Part shown: in pieces, positions 1 through 7,400 of the stretch
Layout of the letters: the number at the start of each line of letters is the position of its first letter
Position numbering within the stretch: the stretch's first letter is position 1
NCBI GenBank assembly: GCA_964430755.1
Contig: CAYSFT010000069.1
Location: forward strand, 1-9,259
From: Flemingiibacterium sp964430755
GTDB lineage: Bacteria; Bacillota; Clostridia; Oscillospirales; CAG-272
DNA: 9,259 bases
Reading direction: 5' to 3'
Notes under the pieces: generated by a model
The model's database searches: none
What the model saw: the letters and a program-made list of their open reading frames with translations, nothing else
Told to the model about the DNA's origin: nothing
Translations under genes and position numbers: made by a program

Positions 1-84
1 CACCTTGACAAGTATTTCTGAAAAATGTGTCACCTATCATTGACAATTCAACAATACAAACATTATTCATTATTGAAAAAAGGC

Positions 85-113
85 TTTACAAAATAAGGAG
101 AATATGTTATAAT
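85..113 (+). promoter_or_regulatory. Sigma-A type promoter for the AEC transporter gene
   Basis: A -35 box TTTACA (85-90) is followed after exactly 17 bases by a consensus -10 box TATAAT (108-113). The triplet TGT just before the -10 box makes it an extended -10 element. Transcription should start near 120, giving a leader of about 95 bases before the start codon at 215. I see no recognisable riboswitch or attenuator in that leader. No promoter is visible between the transporter and the protease gene, so this one may serve both. Confidence 0.75.
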
Positions 114-187
114 ATATAATTGATATTTAACGTAAAAACTGTTTCACAAGATGTCAAAAAATGACTGATCATAGTCGGTATATCAGG

Positions 188-205
188 TTATAGGGATTAT
201 AGGGA
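188..205 (+). repeat. Tandem 9-bp repeat overlapping the AEC ribosome binding site
   Basis: The sequence TTATAGGGA occurs twice in direct tandem (188-196 and 197-205). The second copy runs into AGGGAG (201-206), the Shine-Dalgarno site for the ATG at 215 with 8 bases between. The first copy supplies a second, weaker purine-rich site 9 bases upstream. This may be chance or a small slippage duplication. Confidence 0.6.
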
Positions 206-214
206 GATTTTATC

Positions 215-1183
215 ATGGACGCATTTTTAAATATGTTCAGAAATGTTATTCTGTTTGTTGCACTTGCACTGCCGGGATTCATTTTTGTGAAAAAAGGACT
301 TTTGAAGCAGGAACAGTCAGGCATACTTTCAAAACTTATGATGTATGTCGGTATGCCCGGCCTTATTTTGTCAAGTACGATAAGTAAGATCACATTCAGC
401 ACAGGCATGATGACATCAATGCTTATCATCGCACTGATAGGCGTTGTTTATACGCTTATTATGTTCTTTGCCTCAACTCCGTTGACTTTAATGGAGAAAA
501 GCGCCAAAACACGCGGTATGATGCGCTTCTGTGCCGTTTTCGCGAACAACGGATTCCTCGGTATTCCGCTTGCAAAAGTGGTGTTTGGTGAGGATTCTCC
601 CGTGCTTACCGTTGTTATTATACTTAATATCATAACCAACGTTTTAATGCAGACGCTCGGCGTTTATCTCGTTTCGGGCGATAGAAAACAGATGAGCTTT
701 AAAAAAGCACTTCTCAATCCGCTTGTTATTGCGTTTTTCGTTGGCGTCGTTTTGAATCTTCTCAAGGTTGAAAAGTATATTCCTGAGGTGCCTGCGTTTG
801 CTAATCACTTCAGCGGAATCGTCACTCCAATTTCAATGACTATTCTCGGTATGAAGATGGCATCGGTTAAGGTTACATCGCTCTTTACCTCATGGAAAAC
901 TTATTATGTTTCCGCGCTGAGACTTGTGATTTTCCCGGCGGTTATACTTGCCGTTCTGGTTGTTATGAAGAATTCCTTTGGACTTGAAGTTATCACAACA
1001 GATATCATTCTCGGCTCATTTGTTGCTTTTGCAATGCCGACTGCGGGACTTGCCTCCACCTTTGCAGACAGTCTTGACGGTGACACCAAAAATGCCGTGG
1101 CGTTCACGCTTGGAACGACGATCATATCCATTATCACTATTCCTGTTTTGTATTATATCATCACTCTTCTTCTTGCAGTTTAA
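215..1183 (+). CDS. AEC family (auxin efflux carrier-like) transporter
   Basis: This 322-residue integral membrane protein is a member of the AEC/Mem_trans family, whose bacterial members export or exchange small organic anions such as malate or other metabolites. The substrate here cannot be told. Roughly ten hydrophobic segments are visible, with five on each side of a central hydrophilic stretch around residues 154-165. Family-like landmarks are FANNGFLGIP (109-118, the asparagine-glycine break in the fourth helix), LNPLVIAFFVGVVL (167-180), TPISMTILGMKMA (204-216) and AMPTAGLAS (273-281), matching the positions of the conserved proline/asparagine crossover helices. Length is normal for the family (about 300-320). 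The start at 215 is supported by AGGGAG 8 bases upstream and the promoter at 85-113. The protease gene follows after 55 bp with no terminator between, so the two may be co-transcribed, although no functional link is evident. Confidence 0.9.
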   Translation: MDAFLNMFRNVILFVALALPGFIFVKKGLLKQEQSGILSKLMMYVGMPGLILSSTISKITFSTGMMTSMLIIALIGVVYTLIMFFASTPLTLMEKSAKTRGMMRFCAVFANNGFLGIPLAKVVFGEDSPVLTVVIILNIITNVLMQTLGVYLVSGDRKQMSFKKALLNPLVIAFFVGVVLNLLKVEKYIPEVPAFANHFSGIVTPISMTILGMKMASVKVTSLFTSWKTYYVSALRLVIFPAVILAVLVVMKNSFGLEVITTDIILGSFVAFAMPTAGLASTFADSLDGDTKNAVAFTLGTTIISIITIPVLYYIITLLLAV

Positions 1184-1238
1184 GTTAGTGCGTTTTTAGC
1201 ATTTTGTTTTCAATAACTTTATAGAGGTGGGTTGAATC

Positions 1239-4200
1239 ATGAAATTCAAAATGAGATTTCTCGTTGCGTTTCTTTTGACGGTGTTTACCCTCGCATTTAA
1301 GCTGAATGCCGCTGATGAGACATACATTGTCAAGTTTGTTGATGGTTATACCCCGGATATGGCTTCGTATCCGCTTGAAGAAATATATGCCGATAAGGGC
1401 TTATATCTCACGGATGATCCCGAGGCACTTGGAACTATTGACGTTTATATCGAGCGTATATCGCCGAACAGCGAGGTTGAACTGATTGAGGGCGATATGG
1501 GATTTTCAACTATGTCGCTTCCCGAGGATCCGTTTTATGAAACTATGCAGGTGCAGGTGCAAATGATAAATGCATCTTCCGCATGGGAGCTCGAGAGCTA
1601 CGGTAATGAGATACGTGTTGCGGTTATAGACAGCGGATGCTATCCTCACACTCAACTTGTTGACAATCTGCTCGAGGGCAAAAATTACATAGACGGTACA
1701 ACGGATGTTTCCGATAATCAAGGTCACGGAACTCATGTTTCGGGAATAATCGCGGCAGAGATGGACAATGTTGGAACTGTCGGTGTTGCGCCAAAAGCGA
1801 AAATTGTTCCGCTGAAATGCTTTGAAACCGGTAAGTCAACCAATGTCGATGCTCTTATCGGGGCGATTTACGATGCAGTGGATGTTTACGGCTGTAAAAT
1901 TATAAATATGAGCTGGGGGGCATCAGGTAACATTCCTGATTTGAAGGACGCGATTGAATATGCTGCAGGCAAGGGCGTGATTCTGATTGCGTCTGTTGGA
2001 AACGACAGCTCTGCAGACTTGCGTTATCCTGCCGCTTATGACTGTGTGATCGGAGTCGGAAGCGTTGACAGCAGTAAAGTTAAATCGGATTTTTCAAATT
2101 ATAACACATCTGTCACGGTTGTGGCTCCCGGCGAGCGCGTACCAAGCACATATAACAGTGGCGGATACATATATATGTCCGGAACGTCACAGGCAGCTCC
2201 GATGGTTTCCGGAATGGCGGCGCTCGCGCTTTCAATGGATGAGGATATGTCAAGCGAGGAGTTCAGAGCGCTTCTTATAAGCAGTGCAGAGGATTTCGGT
2301 GACGAGGGCTATGATGTTAAGTACGGCTTTGGACTTGTTGATATGGAGGAGCTTATAGACGAGCTGTTTGAAGATGTGCCGTATTACGTTTCTCCGGTGA
2401 ATATAGCCGATGATGAGGCGTATGTTCTCGTTAAAAACAATACGGACAATGATTTTTCTGCGGTCAGTATCTTTTCAAAATACAGCGGAAGGAGATTTTT
2501 GGAGCGCAGTCAGATCGCGGTCACTCTGAGTGCAGGCGAGGATACTGTGATAAAAATCGGTGATATTGAAAACAGTAATATTTCGCATTTTCTCTGGGAA
2601 AGCTCGACTGATATGCGTCCATATGCAAACAAGCGAAGCATAACAATTTGCCAAGAGGCAGTTATCCTCGACGCATCTGCTTATGCGCAGGAAACCGTAG
2701 ACGGTGGATTTTATAATATCGGTACTGCTGAAAACATAACAATCACCGCAGGTGCAGAAGAGGGAAGCGTTAGCGAGAAAACTCTCGACGTTGACGAAGA
2801 CGGTGTTGACGATACTCTCTATTCAAATTCTGATCAGTTCACGGTTACTTACGATAATGCAACCGACGGTGCATATTACGGACTGATTTTGGTTGAGGGC
2901 ACGGACATTCCGACGGTCAGTGACACCGTTTACTATATTGACCAGCAGACTGCGGCTTCGGGCACAGTTGCATTTAATGTTCTGCCGCTTTTGCCGACCG
3001 AACCAACGGATATGACGCTCTATATTTCGAGCAGTGTCAGCGAGGAATCACTTATTTCCATTCCTCTCGGATATACAACCGATATAACCTCGACACCCTC
3101 TGTCGGAGATGAGTCGGGAACTGTAAATCCCGTGATCTATGTTGCAAAGGTTGGCGATACATCATATGCAACGCTCGCGGAAGCACTCGCGGCTGACGGC
3201 GATGTTACGCTTCTCGCAAGTATCGAGGATGAGATCACTGTTTCCAAGGAAGTTGCAATCATTAAGAATGGTTTCACTGCAAATATTGTTGCAGGCACAG
3301 GTTATGAAATTATTGAAACTGACGATGCATACAATGTTTACACCGCGGTAACTCCCTTCGAGCTTTCAGGTGTAACGATGACACTCGGTTCGAGTCTTTC
3401 CCTCGACTTCGCAGTTAACACAGCCAACCTTACCGGTACAGATAACTATGCAAAGATGACGATCGTTTACGCCGACGGTGGAGAGTCGTATACAGTTACC
3501 GTACCGCAGTCCGAATGGACAGAGTATAGCGGTACGATCTACACCGCGAAGTTCACGGGCATGGCGGCTAAACAGATGAACGATGTTGTAACTGTTGTGT
3601 TCTATAACGCAAAAGGACAGGCGGTAACCATCGCAAAAAGCGATAGCATCGAAACCTACGCAGTGCGTATGCTGAACGGCAATGCGGCAAGCAATAAAAA
3701 GCTTCGCACGGTTTACGTTGATATGCTCAACTACGGTGCGGCGGCGCAGGAGCAGTTCGATTACGATGAAACAAACCTCGCAAACAGAAACCTTACTTCA
3801 ACCCATCAGGCATGGGCAACCGCATCTGTCACGACCGCAGACAACAGAGTAAAGGGAACAGGTTATGCAGGCTCAACGCTTACTCTTTCGGGAGAAATTC
3901 AGCTTGACCTTGTATTCAAGAACAGCGCAGTTGGTTCGAACTACAGCTCGCTTTATGCGATCGTAACCTATACCGACCATTACGGAAATGCTAAAGAGTC
4001 GCGAATCGAAGGCGCAGACTTCATCAAATACAGCAGTTCACTTTGCCAGGTTTCCATCACGGGAATGGCAGTTGCAGACTTCAGAAGCGTTGTGAGCTGT
4101 ACCGTTTACAACGAAAGTGACGTTGCAGTTGCAAATGCATCAGACAGTATAGAATCTTACGCAAACCGTAACGCGGCAAGTCTCGGTGCGACAGTTGATA

Positions 4201-4244
4201 CGATTGTTAAGTTCGGTGAGTCGAGTTATAATTACTTCCATTGA
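1239..4244 (+). CDS. Secreted subtilisin-like (S8) serine protease with C-terminal surface modules
   Basis: An exported S8 peptidase of 1001 residues. A signal peptide (1-24 or 25: MKFKMR, a hydrophobic core, then LNA-A) is followed by an inhibitor-like propeptide (about 26-105). The catalytic domain (about 106-370) contains the triad Asp131 (VAVIDSG), His163 (GHGTHVSG) and Ser317 (SGTSQAAP), plus oxyanion Asn255 (ASVGND), so it should be active. Residues 391-470 look like a beta-sandwich ending in the HFLWESSTDMRPY pattern seen in many gut clostridial surface proteins. A calcium-loop-like stretch DVDEDGVDD lies at 517-525. Residues 630-702 (IYVAKVGDTSYATLAEAL onward) resemble the start of a beta-helix module. 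From residue 706 to the end runs the tandem module shared with the protein encoded at 4452-7931. No LPXTG, SLH or dockerin motif is visible. AGAGGTGG (1223-1230) lies 8 bases before the ATG. Known: S8 enzymes are broad endopeptidases. Inferred: extracellular protein breakdown at or near the cell surface. Confidence 0.93.
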   Translation: MKFKMRFLVAFLLTVFTLAFKLNAADETYIVKFVDGYTPDMASYPLEEIYADKGLYLTDDPEALGTIDVYIERISPNSEVELIEGDMGFSTMSLPEDPFYETMQVQVQMINASSAWELESYGNEIRVAVIDSGCYPHTQLVDNLLEGKNYIDGTTDVSDNQGHGTHVSGIIAAEMDNVGTVGVAPKAKIVPLKCFETGKSTNVDALIGAIYDAVDVYGCKIINMSWGASGNIPDLKDAIEYAAGKGVILIASVGNDSSADLRYPAAYDCVIGVGSVDSSKVKSDFSNYNTSVTVVAPGERVPSTYNSGGYIYMSGTSQAAPMVSGMAALALSMDEDMSSEEFRALLISSAEDFGDEGYDVKYGFGLVDMEELIDELFEDVPYYVSPVNIADDEAYVLVKNNTDNDFSAVSIFSKYSGRRFLERSQIAVTLSAGEDTVIKIGDIENSNISHFLWESSTDMRPYANKRSITICQEAVILDASAYAQETVDGGFYNIGTAENITITAGAEEGSVSEKTLDVDEDGVDDTLYSNSDQFTVTYDNATDGAYYGLILVEGTDIPTVSDTVYYIDQQTAASGTVAFNVLPLLPTEPTDMTLYISSSVSEESLISIPLGYTTDITSTPSVGDESGTVNPVIYVAKVGDTSYATLAEALAADGDVTLLASIEDEITVSKEVAIIKNGFTANIVAGTGYEIIETDDAYNVYTAVTPFELSGVTMTLGSSLSLDFAVNTANLTGTDNYAKMTIVYADGGESYTVTVPQSEWTEYSGTIYTAKFTGMAAKQMNDVVTVVFYNAKGQAVTIAKSDSIETYAVRMLNGNAASNKKLRTVYVDMLNYGAAAQEQFDYDETNLANRNLTSTHQAWATASVTTADNRVKGTGYAGSTLTLSGEIQLDLVFKNSAVGSNYSSLYAIVTYTDHYGNAKESRIEGADFIKYSSSLCQVSITGMAVADFRSVVSCTVYNESDVAVANASDSIESYANRNAASLGATVDTIVKFGESSYNYFH
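3354..4244 (+). repeat. Shared C-terminal module, copy 1 (in the protease)
   Basis: Codons 706-1001 plus the stop align without gaps to 7041-7931, at a constant offset of 3687 bp. By hand I count about 41 amino-acid differences in 296 positions. The module has two related halves: MTLGSSLSLDF (714-724) pairs with LTLSGEIQLDL (881-891), TGMAAKQMNDVV (773) with TGMAVADFRSVV (941), and DSIETYAVR (802) with DSIESYANR (969). A linker rich in TVYVDMLNYGAAAQ lies between them. It is predominantly beta-strand-like. I do not know a named family for it. Confidence 0.9.
3504..3613 (+). repeat. 110-bp identical tract, copy 1
   Basis: This stretch, starting CCGCAGTCCGAATGG and ending TATAACGCAAA, is identical base for base to 7191-7300. 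In the 36 bases just upstream the two copies differ at 11 positions, and in the 37 just downstream at 9, mostly silent. An abrupt drop to zero differences fits a gene conversion tract. Confidence 0.9.
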
Positions 4245-4264
4245 TAGTTAATTCAATAGCATCG

Positions 4265-4298
4265 CATCCTCATCCATAACCGGGTGGGGATGTTTTTT
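4265..4298 (+). terminator. Rho-independent terminator after the protease gene
   Basis: An 11-bp stem pairs CATCCTCATCC (4265-4275) with GGGTGGGGATG (4282-4292), with two G-T wobbles and a six-base loop, followed directly by six T residues (4293-4298). It sits 20 bases after the stop codon at 4244 and should end the transporter-protease transcript. Confidence 0.88.
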
Positions 4299-4339
4299 GG
4301 TGAAAAGGGAGAAAAATCACACACGAAAAATCATATGAA

Positions 4340-4368
4340 TTGACATTTGCGACACATTGTGATATATT
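4340..4368 (+). promoter_or_regulatory. Upstream promoter P1 of the CHAP/LRR protein gene
   Basis: TTGACA (4340-4345), a 17-base spacer and TATATT (4363-4368), with TGA before the -10 box giving an extended -10. It lies 39 bases upstream of a second promoter of the same build. Transcription from it would begin near 4375. Confidence 0.6.
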
Positions 4369-4378
4369 TACAATGGGG

Positions 4379-4407
4379 TTGACTTTTTTACTGTATTATG
4401 ATATAAT
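4379..4407 (+). promoter_or_regulatory. Downstream promoter P2 of the CHAP/LRR protein gene
   Basis: TTGACT (4379-4384), a 17-base spacer and consensus TATAAT (4402-4407), preceded by the extended -10 triplet TGA. Predicted start near 4414, giving a leader of about 38 bases that carries AAGGAG (4437-4442), 9 bases before the ATG at 4452. This is the better of the two tandem promoters. Confidence 0.78.
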
Positions 4408-4451
4408 TACTGTGTATTAATGTAACTAAAACATTCAAGGAGAAAGTTTTC

Positions 4452-7400
4452 ATGAAAAAGATTGTCATCACAGCATCAATTATAATCACTATTCTTTTAG
4501 CATTTATAATTCCAACCGCCGCAAATAGCGATGGTACATACTCAAATGGAACAGATATGTATAGTAATGGAGTGGTGGAATTTTACAGTAACATAGACGA
4601 TGAGGATAAGCTGTATAAATTGAATTTATCCGATATGACAGAGGAAAAAGTGCTTGATGAGCACATTATCTCTATGGTAAACAAGGATAACTATTTATTC
4701 CTGCTTTCCTATGCAAACGGAAAAAGCAATCTGTTAAAATTTGATATCAATGATGGTACATACCTTATTGAAAAAGAGTTCAATACCGTTATTACAAATA
4801 TAGCTATACGAGATGATATTTTATATTACATTGAAGATGGCAGTATTTTTACATACAATGTCGAAACCAATGAAGATTCGGCACTGATTAATAACGGAAT
4901 TACAGACCTTTTATTGTTCACTGATTATAATACACTCAAGTATTACACAAAAGCTGATGGAATGTCTGAATATTCTGAAAACATATATTCCTTTGATAAA
5001 GATGTGCAGGTATTGGAAGATGATATGACCTATGGCATAGATCTTATGTCCGCATCTTCATATACTCCAAGATTAACCGCTCCGTCTACGACAGACCCAT
5101 ATTACACAACCTTGAATGTTTTTCATACATCAGGTTACGGAATGGTTGGTAATGGGGGAAACTGTACTTGCTATGCCTATGGCCGCTCATATGAAAATTT
5201 AGGTTCAAAGCCGAGCTTAAGTACAGGCAATGCCGAAAATTGGTATAATTATAATAAAAACAATGGGTACTATTCATATGGAAAAACGCCATATTTAGGT
5301 GCAGTAGCGGTATGGGCAAAAGGCGTTGTGGGAAATAATGAAGATGGCGCAGGACACGTTGCAGTAGTTGAAGTGATAAATGGAGATACAGTAACAACAT
5401 CGGAATCTGGTTGGAACGCATATTATTTCAAGACAATTACAAGAAGTGCAAGTAATTCTAATTTTAGCCAGTCGTCATCGTATACGTTTTTAGGATTCAT
5501 ATATGTATGTGATACATTTGTTACATCCGGAACTTGCGGTGATAATATCACATGGTCGCTGAACGACGGGCAGCTTACAATAAGCGGATCTGGAGCGATG
5601 TGGGGTTGGCCTTCGGCAGTTACACCGTGGGCTGGTGTCAGAGAAAATATAAAAAGCATAACTATTGGTAATGGTATAACAACTATCGGTGCATATGCAT
5701 TTTTAAACTGCACTAACCTTACCAGCGTATCAATACCCAATAGCTTGTCATCTATAGATGGAGCTGCTTTTGAAAATTGTTCAAGCCTATCATATTTGAG
5801 TATTCCTGATAGTGTAACATATATAGGTGGATATGCATTTTATGAATGCGTAAATTTATCGGAAATATCTATCCCCGAAGGCGTTACCGCTATTGGATCT
5901 TATGCTTTTCTTAATTGTGAAAATTTAAGAAATGCATATGTCTATTCAATAAATAATTCCTTTGGAGAAAGTGTTTTTACCAACACAGCTCCGGAATTTG
6001 CGCTACATGGTTATAATGGATCAACTGCACAAACATATGCAAGTTCAAACGGTCATTCATTCGTATCGTTTTATGTGAACGTAACGGGTGTTTCACTTAA
6101 TAAGACTTCCACAACAATAACTGTTGGCAATACTGAAACACTTACGGCAACTATTTCACCGAGTGATGCAACAAACAAAAATGTATCATGGAGTTCATCA
6201 AACACATCTGTTGCAACAGTGTCGTCATCCGGCGTTGTTACAGGAAAAGGCCCCGGAATAGCCACGATAACGGTAACAACAGCAGATGGTGCAAAAAAAG
6301 CGACCTGTACCGTTACTGTAAGCACGACGGTTGCATCCGGTACGTGCGGAGACAATCTAACGTGGACTCTTAATACTGATGGCGAGCTTGTGATAAGCGG
6401 CACGGGAGCGATGACGGAATATATAACACATTCAATTGTACCGTGGAAAGAATACAGAACACAAATCAAAAAAGTAACAATCAAATCAGGAGTAACAACT
6501 ATTGGTAATGAGGCATTTGCCGGTTGTTCTTCGCTTATAAGCATAACCATCCCCGACACTGTAAAAGATATCGGCAGCTGTGCGTTTTACGGTTGCTATT
6601 CACTCGCAAGCATCAATATCCCCGCAGGCGTAACAATCATCAACAACGACACGTTTCACGACTGTTCTTCACTCACAAGCATCGTTATTCCTTTGGGTGT
6701 GACTAATATTGAAAGCTCTGCATTTGCTGGTTGTTCTTTGATCACAAGTATTGGTATTCCTTCTAGTGTGACTAATATTGAAAGTTCTGCATTTGCCGGT
6801 TGTTCTTCGCTTATAAGCGTAACCATTCCGGATAGCGTAACAATTATAGGCGATGATGCGTTTGGATACTGCAAAGCACTTACAAAGACGGTGGTTAACA
6901 ATTCAGAAACTGAATTTGGTGCAGATGTATTTTCAAATGTAAATTCCAATTTCCAACTCCACGGTTACACCGGTTCGACTGCGGAAGCTTACGCAACTGA
7001 GAACGGACACACCTTTGTAGCACTTGATGCAACTCCCGAACCCTTCGAGCTCTCGGGCGTAACAATGACACTCGGCAGCTCGCTCTCACTCGACTTCGCA
7101 GTTGATACATCCAAACTGACCGGCACCGACAACTACGCCGAATTTATAATCGTTTACGCAGACGGCAGAGAATCCGAAACCGTGACTGTGCCGCAGTCCG
7201 AATGGACAGAGTATAGCGGTACGATCTACACCGCGAAGTTCACGGGCATGGCGGCTAAACAGATGAACGATGTTGTAACTGTTGTGTTCTATAACGCAAA
7301 GGGTCAGGTGCTCACCACCGCAAAGAGCGACAGCATTGAAACTTACGCTGTTCGTATGCTTAACGGCTCTGCGGCAAGCAACAAAAAGCTCCGCACAGTA

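Noticed and set aside
1..84. Several TTGACA/TGTCA elements (5-10, 28-32, 40-45), including the small palindrome CTTGACAAG
   Set aside because: No matching -10 box at a proper distance and no regular spacing; they may be remnants of an upstream promoter or operator, but cannot be supported.
3354..4244. CRISPR or other short-spaced repeat array in the repetitive regions
   Set aside because: The repeats are protein-coding modules in frame, not short palindromic repeats with unique spacers.
4245..4451. Insertion sequence or mobile element between the protease and CHAP genes
   Set aside because: The gap is fully explained by a terminator, two promoters and a ribosome binding site; no terminal inverted repeats or transposase traces are seen.
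6071..6559. 162-codon minus-strand frame opposite the Ig-like and LRR region
   Set aside because: It mirrors the repetitive Thr/Val-rich coding strand and has no domain of its own; the forward frame is certain.
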